Shown in pieces: positions 1 through 10,504 of a stretch of 64,000 nt of DNA. Both the position numbers and the translations under genes were made by a program. The notes beneath the pieces are model-generated. The model was given only the letters and a program-made list of their open reading frames with translations, was not told the origin of the DNA and made no database searches. Source of the stretch: Ascarosepion bandense. Lineage: Eukaryota > Mollusca > Cephalopoda > Sepiida > Sepiidae. Numbering within the stretch: position 1 is the first letter of the stretch; each line of letters begins with the position of its first letter. The DNA lies in NCBI GenBank assembly GCA_037127315.1, contig JBBBDQ010000445.1, positions 1,178,501 through 1,242,500 on the forward strand, read 5' to 3'.

Positions 1-112
1 GTATGACGCCAGTGTTGATCTGGGTAGCTTTCAGGAAATTTTGAACTGAACCTACAAGGATAGATTGTTCTCATTCCACTGCCCATATCTTGGTACATCT
101 CGTCTAGTTGCT

Positions 113-305
113 ATTTAGTCAGTTAAGTGCCATACGTGATACACGCTTGGGCGATCATGTCTCGAAAGAGACATGACTAACTGGGTAGATGATTATCCTG
201 CAGTAGGTTGCCATTGCTTTCTGCAGTAGACTGGTTGCCAACCAAGGCTACAGAACCCAATCTGTTCTATTATTTGACTCATAGCTAGAGAGGGAAGAGA
301 TGTAT
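113..305 (-). mobile_element. Ceph-type SINE, 3' part
   Basis: Reads on the minus strand as the 3' half of the recurrent SINE: the block with 'ggttgccaaccaaggct', the self-complementary motif 'gtctcgaaagagac', and the terminal 'gtgccatacgtgatacac' block. The tRNA-like and 5S-like heads are missing, so this is a 5'-truncated copy. Assignment rests on alignment by eye to about twenty other copies in the window. Confidence 0.8.
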
Positions 306-424
306 TATATTAGTAAGTAGTAATTTGTTGGGGTCAGTTTATTACTTCATAACAATATAAAACTAATCCCCCACTTTATGCCCATTGGAAGCCTTAATCA
401 TGTCTTCAACTATTATATTCGGTT

Positions 425-704
425 TTGGGCGATCATGTCTCAAAAGAGACATGACTGACTGGGCAGATGATTATCCCGCAGTAGGTTTCCATTGCTTTCT
501 GCACTAAAATGGTTGCCAGCCAAGGCTATAGAACCCAGTCTGTCCTGTTATTTAACCCATAACTGGAGGGAAGAGACAGATTAATACCTTTGGAAAAGGT
601 ATTTGCACGTAAGTGAATGCAAGGAATTCAAGTGGAATTTGAACCTGGCCCTCCGATTTCTCATTCTGAGCCAATATCTACTGCATCACAATGCACATTC
701 TATG
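425..704 (-). mobile_element. tRNA-Ceph SINE copy
   Basis: Minus-strand copy holding the tRNA-like unit (box B-like 'gttcaaattcc' class, box A-like 'ggtgcagtgg' class in decayed form), the linker ending in the 'ttaaataacaggacag' block, and the Ceph-like central block. It lies just downstream of another copy in the same orientation. The extreme terminal block is missing. Confidence 0.8.
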
Positions 705-1110
705 AAAATAAAAAAAATCTTTTATTCTTAAATCTTTTGCTTTAAAGAAAAAATTTTGTAAAATTGATTTAAATTGGTGATTTTAAAAAAATAATTTGAT
801 TTAAATCTTGACTTAAATATGACAACCCTGGTTAGGCACCTATGAATATGTTCATTTAAATCTTATCTCATAACTGAATGACTTATAAGACATTGATTAT
901 GTAAAGAAACGGTTAGACTATATCTTCTCACTTGTGTCTATCACACACTAAACAGAATGTGTTATATTTGAAATTAAATTTTCTTATTGTTGCCTATAAT
1001 GACTATACACTGCTTTGCACAATGAAGAGAGACTTCATTTTCTTTCATTAGAAATTTCCAGATTTTATGATAGAGAGTAAATTTGGCTTTCCATATGCAA
1101 TGATACTGTA
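705..1110. other. AT-rich stretch, nothing recognised
   Basis: No coding signal, RNA or repeat that I recognise on either strand. It has short A and T runs and ends at the Helitron 3' terminus. Confidence 0.5.
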
Positions 1111-1832
1111 CTAGCAGTATAGCCTGGTGTTGCTCGGGTGTAATGAAAGCTTTAAAACTAATAGATGGTCCTGGAGCCCAGACTCTTTGGACGTTGCCAC
1201 AAAAGACTAAAAAGCAATAGTTGTTTCCAGTTAAAGCAAAACCGTAGACTGAAAGAAAAATGAATGGATGTAAGTCAAATTTTGATTTCCTGGTATTGAT
1301 ATCAAATAAGTTTTTATCATCATAAACTGAATTTTGAAGGCTAAATAAGTCCTCTGAGTAAATGATATCATCGCTGAGACTAAGAACTACAATTATATCT
1401 ACTTAGAGCCAAAGCCAAAGCAAAAACTAAAATAAAAAGGCTGAAAAAATAGACATACATGCAGATAAATAGACACACACACAAACATCTTGCCTTTTAT
1501 ATATATATAATATTATCGATTTTCTGCACTATTGTAAGAACTGCAACCTTGAAACTTCTGAATACCGTTTCTTATGTCTTTGTCTATGGGTCAATCAAAT
1601 TTGATTAAAATCGGACCACTCCTTCTAGAACCCGATTTTTTTCGATTATCGATTTTCAATATTTATTGGGGGTACCTCAACCCAAAACCTAGCAAAAAAC
1701 ACTCGCAGACGCTTATAGTACAACTGTGTAAATTTTCAAGAAAATCGGTTCAGCCGTTTCGGAGTCTATAGGTAACGGACACAGAGAGATGAAGTTTCAT
1801 TTATAAATAACTTTGTATTTAGATAAATTAGA
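1111..1832 (-). mobile_element. Non-autonomous Helitron, copy 1
   Basis: On the minus strand the element starts with TC at 1832 and ends with CTAG at 1114-1111. A short GC-rich inverted repeat (cccg...cggg, around 1121-1140) lies about 10 bp before the end, which is the classic Helitron 3' architecture. It is flanked by A on the 5' side and T on the 3' side, with no target duplication, as expected for Helitrons. The interior carries an (AT)n tract near 1500 and the 'gttacctatagac' block shared with the copies at 7.2 and 28.9 kb. It encodes no Rep/helicase, so it is non-autonomous. Confidence 0.75.
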
Positions 1833-2119
1833 TTACAAGATCTTGTGGACAACCGATTTTCTTTTGATCATGAAATTTTGAATGTTGAAGCAAAATATTT
1901 ACTTGATTATCATTTGGTGCAGGAAGGAAAATAAATACAGGAAGTTTTGCTCAACATATTTTCTTCTGTGTGCCACATCCCTTGAGGACATAGATGATAC
2001 TGGCTTTGTTCTATCTGTTGGCAGTCTTTCACCCTTTGCTAAGGCCCCACCCCATTCTACTACCCAGTCGCTCATCAGGTAAGAGACTCACTGCTGTCTT
2101 CTTACTCTCTTGTTCTCAA

Positions 2120-2290
2120 CAGGTCCTGTGAGGGTCAAATTTTCCAAGCCTTCTTTTTTTTTTTTTATGTATCTAGGAAATTCATCTGTTTTTTTTTTTG
2201 TTTTTTGTTTTTTTTTTTGATTCTGACTAGAACTGCTCTTTCTGTTGACATTTTCTTTAAGGCTTCCTCATTGCTTACTGCTTCATCCAT
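2120..2290 (-). mobile_element. Decayed RTE-like LINE fragment
   Basis: Contains weak matches to the RTE-like C-terminal region ('tcctgtgagggtcaaattttcc' class and 'cctcattgctta' class) interrupted by T runs. The similarity is short and degenerate. Confidence 0.3.
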
Positions 2291-2384
2291 GGAATTTTCA
2301 GTATTTTCTCCTGAAATATTTTTAAAAAAATGTTTCGGATCTTAAACCCATTTCTTTATGTTACTTGGTCCCAGAGCAGTCAAA

Positions 2385-2662
2385 TGTAGCCATCACTTCT
2401 TTTCTATCAGCTTCTTTTCTCGCACATCCCACCTGTGGAACTCTTTTCCATATACTTATGTCTTTGATATTTACAATCTCCAAGAGTTTAAATGCAATGT
2501 CAATTGCCAACTCGTATCTCCTTGACTCCCATCCTTCTCTTATCCTTTCCTTGACATCTGTTCCTTTTTCTCTTTACTTTCTTCTCATGTAGCCTCCTGT
2601 GCACCAGTGGCAGTACTGCCTTACTTGGGGTGAAACAATTATTGAAATAAAACAAATAAAAA
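2385..2662 (+). mobile_element. Jockey/CR1-like LINE 3' end
   Basis: Carries the C-terminal coding signature in decayed form (cac-cccacctgtggaactc, encoding H-x-x-x-LWNSL in better copies), then 'tttaaatgcaatgtcaa', then the 3' tail with 'gtggcagtactgcctt' and 'ggggtgaaac' ending in an A-rich end. It is 5'-truncated and non-coding. Confidence 0.75.
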
Positions 2663-3189
2663 ACTTTGGTTGTTGCTATCACAGTGTTTTGGCTGGTCCA
2701 TTCTACAGCCTTTTTAAGTCAATTTGAGAAGAATCAATACAAATACAAAAATTGTTCTGACTACTGAGTTAATTTCTTACACTACTATTATTGTTTATGA
2801 TCAGTCTTTTCTACAGCCTTCTTTCGGTGAATAATTTGTAAGGAAAATGTAGTTTTTCTCTTTCTTCAGAAATGGTTGTTAAACAGAAAAGAAATGCTTC
2901 CTAATTTACCCATTGGCTTTGCTCATTTCTGACCGCATGAATCACTTATCTGATATAATTATCACATGACACAGGAAATTCCATATATATCTACAATGAT
3001 ATTTTCCAGTTCCCTCCCTGCTGAGCAAATAAATCCATATTGGTCGGACTTGCACGTCTCTCTAATCATACAATATATGCAGTTTCCTTTAATTTTTATA
3101 TTCTAGGCTAATAATTCTTTTCTCTCCCGACATGATTTGTCATCACAGACTATTTTGTTTCCTCTTTGGAGATATATGTATATGTCAAA
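2663..3189. other. Non-repetitive AT-rich DNA
   Basis: No gene, RNA or recognised repeat was found. Small open frames here lack any recognisable domain. Confidence 0.5.
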
Positions 3190-3290
3190 TCGGTCAGGTT
3201 TCAATCCCAGTTTGAAGCAATCAGATGTCTAACTGTACTGATGAGCTGTGATACAGTGAAACAAGATTTGAATACCACCTCCAGGTCATT
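3190..3290 (+). ncRNA. Hammerhead-like relic, copy A
   Basis: CTGATGA at 3238-3244 is followed by GCTGT (3245-3249), a 3-nt loop, ACAGT (3253-3257) and GAAAC (3258-3262). This gives the conserved hammerhead core with a 5-bp stem II. Stem III is only about 3 bp and the U16.1 position is not matched, so it is probably inactive. The same segment, with extended flanking homology on the 5' side, recurs on the minus strand at 16.8 kb, so it belongs to a dispersed element. Penelope-like elements are known to carry such motifs. Confidence 0.5.
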
Positions 3291-3664
3291 CAGAGATGAC
3301 CTGAAGATTTTACTGAAACATGAAACTGATTGTCGCCACTCGGTGTTGACCACAGGACAAAAACAGCAAATGTAAAATATAGATGTAAAAAACATTTAGA
3401 TTTTACTGCTATCAGCTACTAAATGTTTCATGCGGACATGTAGGCGGTGAGTATTATTGTTAGCTTGTAAAAGAGGCAATATAATATTTATTAAAAGGAG
3501 TTGAGTGGGAATCTGACCTATATCCACCATTTTGACTCAAGAGTGATTTTGACCCATGTCCACTCAGGCTGATTGGTTCTATTCAACAGGCAAATCTGAA
3601 ATACTTAAAATCTTCAAGAATAATGTAGTGGAAAAGTGGTCAAGTTTCTGTTTTTTTTTTTTTG

Positions 3665-4280
3665 TTTTTTTTTTTTAATCATCTCACCCCAAGCAAGGCA
3701 TTCCACTGCCACTATTGCGCATGGGGCTACATAGGGGAAGGTAAAGAGAAGGAGTGGTTAGACATAGGGAATGTCAGGAGGAAGGTGACAGATGAGTAAG
3801 GATACCGAGGATGAGTGCTGGGCAGATGGGAAGAGTGTTTGATAGAATGGGAGCAGTGTGTTAGGAGGTGTCTATTGACCTTACATTTAAACTCCTGGAG
3901 ATTGTAGCCATCGGGGAAGCAATCATGTGGAAGGGAACTCCACAGTCAGGAAGTGCGAGGAAAGAAACTGTTGGAGTAGAAGTTGCGGTTGCATTTTATC
4001 GGTTTCACTGTAAAAGGGTGGGATCTAGTTGCTAATCTAGTATCTCGTGCAAATTCGTATTTAGGGGGCACCAGTGATCTAAGTTCATCGGAGCAGAAGC
4101 CATGAAAGTATTTATAGAAGAGACACAGGGAAGCCACGTCGCGCCGGTGGGAGAGAGACGGTATCTATCACATTACAGACCTTCCTCTGAACTTTATCGA
4201 GAAGCCTGAGGAGAATAGCAGGGGCACCCGACCAGATATGGCAGCAGTATTCAATGCACAGGCGGATGGTAGATTTATAT
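3665..4280 (-). mobile_element. Jockey/CR1-like LINE 3' end
   Basis: The minus strand reads from the conserved RT-distal region (IEYCCHIW- and YKYFHGFCSDELRSLVPP-like segments) through the C-terminal LWNSLP-like motif to the 3' tail. The tail, seen on the plus strand as 'caccccaagcaaggc', abuts a T-rich run at 3652-3676, the expected poly-A of a minus-strand copy. It is a 5'-truncated, frameshifted relic of the family best preserved at 47.2-48.95 kb. Confidence 0.85.
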
Positions 4281-4390
4281 GTAGTCTAATATATGAAAAG
4301 AATAAAAGTGTTCATATGAACAACATTGTATTGGCCATTTGCTGATCTTATGTACTGGATTCTGTTGCACAGCTAGTTCTGAAATATTGA

Positions 4391-4915
4391 GGTTTTTTTG
4401 GTTTTGTTTAACGGCATATCAACCTCTGTGGGTTATTTAATGCCAAAAAGGTGAGGTTTTAAGGTTTGGTTATGATTTTTTTTTTTTTTTTCTTTTTAGT
4501 GAGAAGGTTGATTTAGTGAGATTTAATGAAAATTTTTTTTTATTCATTTTACTTTAGAAAACTGAAAATGTCTTCTAATTTTGTATTCAAAAATGTTTCA
4601 CTGAGAATATTCCCCCCCCCTTCAAAAATGTGTTTTAGTAATAATCTTTTCTTCAATAATGTATTTCGATAATATTTTTCCTTCAAAAATATATATTTTT
4701 CTATAAAAAAGTGTATTTTTATACTTTCATAGTGTTTGACACCAGTTTGGAAGCTAACTATTTACCCATAGCTGGGACCCTAACAGGTGCTACCACTCCA
4801 AGTTTGGGTGGAATCTAGGAACAACAGCAATTAAAAGGTGGTTCCATGCTCCTCACAACCTCCCAATCAGAGGCCTTGCTGCAGGATGCAGTTTACTGTC
4901 ATGCCCAGGACCTTG
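4391..4915 (-). repeat. Unclassified repeat B, copy 1
   Basis: Full-length minus-strand member of a roughly 500-bp family repeated at 6.4, 18.4, 45.7, 56.1, 57.0 and 57.3 kb. Landmarks are 'gaggagcatggaaccacc', 'gggtcccagctatggg', a run of paired 'tttttgaa' blocks, and a 3' tail with 'ataacccacagaggttgat'. It has no open frame of note and no terminal inverted repeat that I can see. Confidence 0.8.
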
Positions 4916-5101
4916 AAATATTGAAAGTTACCTAAAATATTTAATGACTGTGGTCAGGTCTCAGTTTTCAACTGGTGAAATAAAAGGGGTAGATTATCCT
5001 TGTTCTACTGCCCATGTCTAAGGATGTTTCATTTATGGCTCACCCTGTTTCCACTGAGTCCAACTACACACTGTCCTGGATAAGGATTGATTTCACAGTT
5101 A

Positions 5102-5830
5102 CATCTATATGCTCTGTCCTTTCAGGACGTAGGCGATCATGGCTTTCCACGTCTCCCTATCCCTAGTGGCTCTTAGCACACCTCCTGTTGCACCATGCAA
5201 CCTTCGTTCCATCATCCACCTGATTAGGTCCTTCAAATATGTTATACGTTGCTTTCCCGTTTCTTTTCCCCACTCTATCTGGCCTGTTAGTATCAGGTTC
5301 TCCAAGCCCGCCTTCCTTGTTGCATGTCCCAGGGACTTCAGTTGTATTATTAATTTTCTTTTCGTTTCCATCATTTCCAAAACCTCATCATTGCTCACAT
5401 GCTCAATCCATGATATTCGTAGCATCCTTTTGTAGAACCACATTTCAGTTGCTTCAAGTTTTTCCTTCATCTTCGATGATATTGTACAGCATTCACTGCC
5501 ATATTGAAGAACTGACATCACAACAATCCAGTACTTTCTTCTTTGTTTCTAGCAAAATTGTCCTGTTTCTTAATTCTATACTCAACTTCTGGAATGCTTC
5601 CTTCGCCATGCCAATTTGCCTTCGGATCTCTGTCTCACACTTCCCATCTTCTGTTATAACACTTCTCAGGTATTTAAATTTTTGTACCTGCTTCATTTTA
5701 GTATCCCCCACCTGTATTTGGCATCTTGGGCTGCCTTTTTTACTTCAGTTTTCTTCCAGTTTATTTGTAGTCCTTTCTTGTCACTTTCTTCAGCTACCTT
5801 CTATAGGAGGTCTTGTAGTTTCCTTTATAT
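5102..5830 (-). pseudogene. RTE-like LINE ORF C-terminus
   Basis: Remnant of the C-terminal region of an RTE-like reverse transcriptase/endonuclease polyprotein. Two minus-strand frames overlap at 5493-5521. The upstream one (to about 5711) encodes VGDTKMKQVQKFKYLRSVIT-like sequence. The downstream one (5521 to 5105) encodes YGSEC, EMWFYKRMLRISW, HVSNDEVLEMMETKRKLI and LENLILTGQIEWGK, and ends AYVLKGQ..stop. The frame break shows decay. It is 5'-truncated: the catalytic RT motifs are absent. Many automated annotations call this region 'craniofacial development protein 2-like'; it is a transposon. Confidence 0.85.
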
Positions 5831-6084
5831 CACCAAATTCAAACAGTTTTGGATTATTAAAATACCTTTAATTTACCCGACTAAAACCTTCATTTCCTCA
5901 TTTTTAAATATATTTTACCAAAAGTGTATTGTATTAATGGGGTCATATAAAGGAAGTAAACATATTCAGCATTGTTTAATAATGGCTCTTTTAGGACTGT
6001 TCCACCACTCATACAGTGGAAAGATAAATTATATGAAACTTCTTGCTGGTAAAATGAAGCAACGCAGATGACACAAAATGTGAT

Positions 6085-6200
6085 ACACACAACACCTATT
6101 TTATTTTAACTCTGCTGATTGATTTGTTTGCTTCTAGCATTCTCTAGGGGCCTGGAAGTGCTTACAATCATCGTCATCAATATTATTGATTTGTTTTTTT
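6085..6200 (+). repeat. Short dispersed repeat, copy 1 of 2
   Basis: About 110 bp with 'attttatttt', 'aactctg', 'tgatttgtttgct' and 'caatcatcgtcatcaa' blocks, repeated in direct orientation at 7085-7205. Unclassified. Confidence 0.6.
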
Positions 6201-6356
6201 ATAAACATACCCCCTTTTAAAAATAATTTATTTTTTTTATTAATTTATTTCTAACTTTTCCAAATTAGAAATAAATAATTACAAATTATTCCAAATTAGA
6301 AATAAATAATTACAAAACAAAGTTTGCAGTAAAAGTGTGATAACTCTCTCACTTTG

Positions 6357-6790
6357 TAGTGCCGGGTATGACAAACTGCATCCGGCAGCAAGGGCTCTGA
6401 TTGGGAGGTTGTGAGGAGCATGGAACCACCTCTTAATTGCTGTTGTTTCCAGGTCTACTCTGACCCAGAGTGGTAGCACCTGTTTGGGTCCCAGCTATGG
6501 GCAAATAGTTAACCCCCAAACTGGGGTCAAGACACTATGAAAGTATAAAAATATACATTTTTGAAGGAAAAAAAAACATTGCTGTAATATATTTTTGAAT
6601 GAAAAAAAAAATTTTACCAACAAAACATTTTTGAATACAAAACTAGAAGACATCTTCAGTTTTCAAAAATAGAAAAAATAAAAACAATTTTTTATCACAC
6701 TCTTGCTAAATCAACCTTATCACTATAACCGAACATTAAAAAAAGACCTTAAAACCCTACCTTTATATGCCATTAAACAAAACTCAAACT
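6357..6790 (+). repeat. Unclassified repeat B, copy 2
   Basis: Plus-strand copy beginning at the 'gggtatgacaaactgc' head and ending at the 'cattaaacaaaactc' tail. It lies 1.4 kb from the minus-strand copy at 4.4 kb, so the two form a loose inverted pair around an RTE-like relic. Confidence 0.8.
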
Positions 6791-6847
6791 CTCTGACTTT
6801 GTGAAATCAAATATTTTGGAGTATGTATTATGCATTGGCTTAGAATT

Positions 6848-7075
6848 TTCTAGTATCTTTGCTTTTATTATTAGTTGTTTGAAAATCCTGGTACTGAAAA
6901 GTCTAATTTTCAAGATTTGAAAATGAAATATGTTTCTAATTTCTTCAAACATGTCCTTGGCAAATAATTAAGGGGATTTTTGAAGAAATAGGAAACATAT
7001 TTCATTTTCAAGCTTTGTACTGAAAGGTCTATTTTCAAAGATTGTCAAACAACTAATAATACAAAAGTAAGTACT
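6848..7075. repeat. 228-bp foldback (palindromic) element
   Basis: The left arm 6848-6950 and right arm about 6975-7075 are inverted copies sharing 'attattagttgtttga' and 'gaaaatgaaatatgtttc', separated by about 25 bp. Arms of about 100 bp with a short spacer suggest a MITE-like foldback. I could not fix a target duplication. Confidence 0.65.
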
Positions 7076-7084
7076 GAAAAAAAG

Positions 7085-7205
7085 TCGGATGACACATGAC
7101 ATGTTAAACTCGACTACTATTTTATTTAAACTCTGTCACTTGATCTGTTTGCTCGCCTCATTCTCTAGTGCTACTCGAAGTACTTGCAATCATCGTCATC
7201 AACAT
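7085..7205 (+). repeat. Short dispersed repeat, copy 2 of 2
   Basis: Direct repeat of the segment at 6085-6200, here immediately upstream of a Helitron. Unclassified. Confidence 0.6.
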
Positions 7206-7235
7206 TATTGATGTTGTTATTCTTACGAGGATGCA

Positions 7236-7526
7236 TCTAAACTTATTTATAAATGAAAATTTGTGTGTGTGTATATGTGTCTGTGTGTGTCCGTTACCTG
7301 AACTGATTTTCTTGAAAATTTACACAGTTGTACTATAAGCATCTGCAAGTGTTCTTAGCTAGGTTTTGTGTCAAGGTACCCCCGATAAATATTGAAAATC
7401 GATAATCGAAAACATCGGGTTATTGAAGGAGTGGTCCGATTTTAATCAAATTTGATACATTCATAGACAAATACATAAACAATATTCAGAAGTTACAAGG
7501 TTGCAGTTCTTACAATAGTGCAGAAA

Positions 7527-7570
<44 letters not shown>

Positions 7571-7956
7571 CACGATGTTTGTGTGTGTGTGTCTGTTTAT
7601 CTGCCTGTATGTCTGTATTTTTTCAGCCCTTTTATTTTAGTATTTGCTTTGGCTTTGGCTCTAAGTAGGTATAATTGTAGTTCTTAGTCTCAGCCATGAT
7701 ATCATTTACTCAAAGGACTTATTTAGCCCTCAAAATTCAGTTTATGATGATAAAAACTTATTTGATATTGATAAGAGGAAATCAAAATTTGACTTACATC
7801 CATTCATTTTTCTTTCAGTCTACAGTTTTGCTTTAACTGGAAACAACTATTGCTTTTTAGTCTTTCGTGCCAATGTCCAAAGAGTCTGGGCTCCAGGACC
7901 ATGGATTAGTTTTAAAGTTTTTATTACACCCGAGCAATGCTGGGCTCTACTGCTAG
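7236..7956 (+). mobile_element. Non-autonomous Helitron, copy 2
   Basis: Starts TCTAAAC after an A (the exact 5' end is less certain than in copy 3) and ends CTAG at 7953-7956 before a T. The subterminal cccgagcaatgctggg inverted repeat is at about 7929-7944. It contains a long (TA)n tract at about 7530-7567 and the 'gtttatctgcctgtatgtc' block. No Rep/helicase is encoded. It is about 721 bp and closely parallels the copy at 1.1-1.8 kb. Confidence 0.75.
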
Positions 7957-8995
7957 TTTATATATAAAAAAATATTAATAATGTTTAAAAATTTATAGTA
8001 AGGGATTCTATTGAGTTCTACTTGTTATTACAAAAAAAGTTTTAATTCATGAAATGGCAGTTAAGTAGAGCAAATAGAAATAGAATGCTTGGAAGATGCT
8101 AGAATGTTCAAGTAAAATCTGGAGAATTTGAAAGGATTCTAGAAATATGCAAATTAGGTTATAGCCCCTAAAAAAATGGGTTTTGGGAAGAGAGTAGTTA
8201 GTTGTAAAAAGGATTTGCTGACATTATCAACTCTGGTCCAATTCAGGATTTGTATATCCAGCTGAAAGAATCTCTACTAAAAGTTGCCGACCAACTAAAA
8301 TCTGAAAGAGAACATCATGGAACTAAATGGGTAAATAGATATTTTTGACTCTTTCATTGACCAAACTTAAAATTATTCGTTATATACACATTTGAGGATT
8401 TCCAAAAAGTATAGCACTTAGATGACTTTGCTACCTTAACTGAGTAAAGATACTTGACTCATCTTCCTTCCCCTTCGTAACACTTAACCCGTGACACTTG
8501 CTAGTAGCAAACTCTGTTTCTGTTTTAAATGCAAAAAATTGTAAATTTTGGATATATTTTTATTATTTTTTGCAAATTAAATATTTGTGTTTTAGCTCTG
8601 TGTTTTGGTCAATAATTCTTTCCTTTTCTTACAACTTATAACATGTAACATTATAAATCGCGGTCCTTAAGTTTAAAAATATAGGTCTGTTTGGATTTGG
8701 TAGATGTTGAAGTCTGTTTTCAATCTGGTTCTTTGAAATAATTGTGTCATTGTGTAAACCAGAGATTTATAATAGTTTTTTGGCAATTGAATTCTGACCC
8801 CTGCCTTTCTTAATGAATCATCTCAGATAAAAAAAAAAAAATGAGCTTACTTTCTTAGAAACCAGTGGGAGGGGGATTGTTGGGAATAAGACAGGGGAAA
8901 AAGATTCTATGTCATACTGTTGTTGAACAATGTTTCTCTAGGCTTTCTTTTGATACCTTTTTTGCCTCATTCCATAGACCTCATCTCTTGAATCT
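7957..8995. other. AT-rich unique DNA
   Basis: About 1 kb with no recognisable repeat, RNA or coding exon on either strand. A short A-run lies at about 8830-8841. Confidence 0.5.
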
Positions 8996-8999
8996 TCTT

Positions 9000-9560
9000 C
9001 TTCATGTGCTGTGCCCCTTCAGGACATAGCAGATCATGGACTTCTACTTGGCTCTGTCTCTTGTCATTCTCAATAATTTTTCTCTGGGTATCTCTTCCAA
9101 GCCCCATTTTGTCAACCATTTGCTCAGACCTAACAAGTACGTCTTGTACTACTTTCTCTTGTCTCTTCTTCCATTTATCTGACCTGTGAGTATCAAATTC
9201 TCCAGGCCCTCCTTCCTCATTACATGTCCCAGGAACCTCATTTGTCTTTTCCTAGTATTTATTATCAGTTTTCTTCTCATTTGCATCCTTTCCAAAACCT
9301 CGTCATTGCACATGTGCTCTGTCCATGGTATACTCAGCATCCTTCTGTAAAACCACATTTCTGCTGCCTCAAGTCTCTCCTTCTTTGATAAGATCGTCCA
9401 GCATTCACTTCCACACAGAAGTACAGATATCATGTAACAATCCATCACTCTTTTCTTTGTTTTTAATGAAATTTTCCTGTCTTTCAGTACTTTGGCTAGC
9501 TTCTGAAATGCGTCTTTGGCCATGCCAATGCGTCTTTATACTAAAACAAATTAAGTCATA
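9000..9560 (-). pseudogene. RTE-like LINE ORF C-terminus, diverged
   Basis: The minus strand encodes MAKDAFQKLAKVLKDRKISL-like sequence, then YGSECW.., EMWFYRRMLSIPWTEHMCNDEVLERMQ and FLGHVMRKEGLENLILTGQI. Downstream the frame breaks before the AYVLKG-like end. It is a different, more diverged subfamily than the copy at 5.1 kb. The 5' end is cut by an 8-bp target duplication and foldback element just beyond 9575. Confidence 0.8.
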
Positions 9561-9582
9561 TTTAATCCTTGCTTATAAATTA

Positions 9583-10385
9583 GGCGGACCTGAAGCAGAC
9601 TACCACCATGTTTAATTTTGTTGTTTTTCATTTGTTTTTACTTTTTTCAGTGCAGTCCTGTTGATTACCCCCTTAGCTTTATGACTGACAAGAAAATTTT
9701 GAAAAATTTCAATATTTAAACATTTTCTGGGGAGGATCAGTTTCTTATACAACATTATATAGTAAATCGAGCCTCCATTTTGAAACCAGTCGCCAGTACG
9801 ATATTACCGGCTCCTGTAAATGTGTTCATTATCAAATTTGTTTTTACTTTTTTCAGTGCAATATTATCTTTTACACCTTAAACTTTACGAATGACAAAAA
9901 AAAAAATTGCAAAAATTTCAATATTTAAACAATTTTATGGTGGGGGACCAGTTCCTTATACAACTTTAGTGGATTGAAAATGGAGGATCGATTTACTTTA
10001 ACGTTGTATGAGAAACTTAACTCCCCAAAAAACATTAGTTTAAATATTGTAATTTTTCAAATTTTTTTTTTATAATTGGTAAGTTTATTTAACAATCGAT
10101 AGAACTGCGCTGAAAAAAGTAAAAAAAAAAAAATGAAAGACAACAAAATTAACATAAACAAAGCGAATCCCAATGTGAGTGGATTGAAAATGAAGTATCA
10201 ATTTACTTTGTTGTATGAGAAACTAACCCCTCCCCCTCCAAATTTGTTTAAATATTGTAATTTTTTAAAACTCTTTTTGATAATGGGAAAGTTTAAGTAA
10301 CAAACGATAGCACTGCACTGAAATAAGTAAAGACAACAGAAAAACAACGAAATTAAACGTGGTGGTAGTCTGCTTCAGGTCCACC
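9583..10385. mobile_element. Foldback DNA transposon with 8-bp TSD
   Basis: Terminal inverted repeats begin GGCGGACCTGAAGCAGAC at 9583 and end with the inverse GTCTGCTTCAGGTCCACC at 10385. The inverted match runs about 45 bp inward. It is flanked by a perfect 8-bp direct repeat ATAAATTA at 9575-9582 and 10386-10393. Internally, blocks such as 'caatatttaaac' and 'agtaaatcga' recur in both orientations. There is no transposase. An 8-bp duplication fits hAT- or Merlin-type transposases; the terminus GGCGG does not decide between them. A second copy lies at 63.0 kb. Confidence 0.8.
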
Positions 10386-10504
10386 ATAAATTATTTTCAA
10401 AAGATCTAGATTGTTCTTTGAATTTATAAAATAATCTTTGTCAGTTACGAGTGATATTTTTTTTAGTCTTGCTAGAATTCTGTTGTACATCGTTTAGTAA
10501 AATT

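Noticed and set aside
2066..2110. Minus-strand CTGATGA as another hammerhead
   Set aside because: No GAAA at a suitable distance and no stem II.
5139..6071. Plus-strand frames of 98-210 codons
   Set aside because: Antisense to the RTE-like C-terminus on the minus strand or extending past it without any domain.
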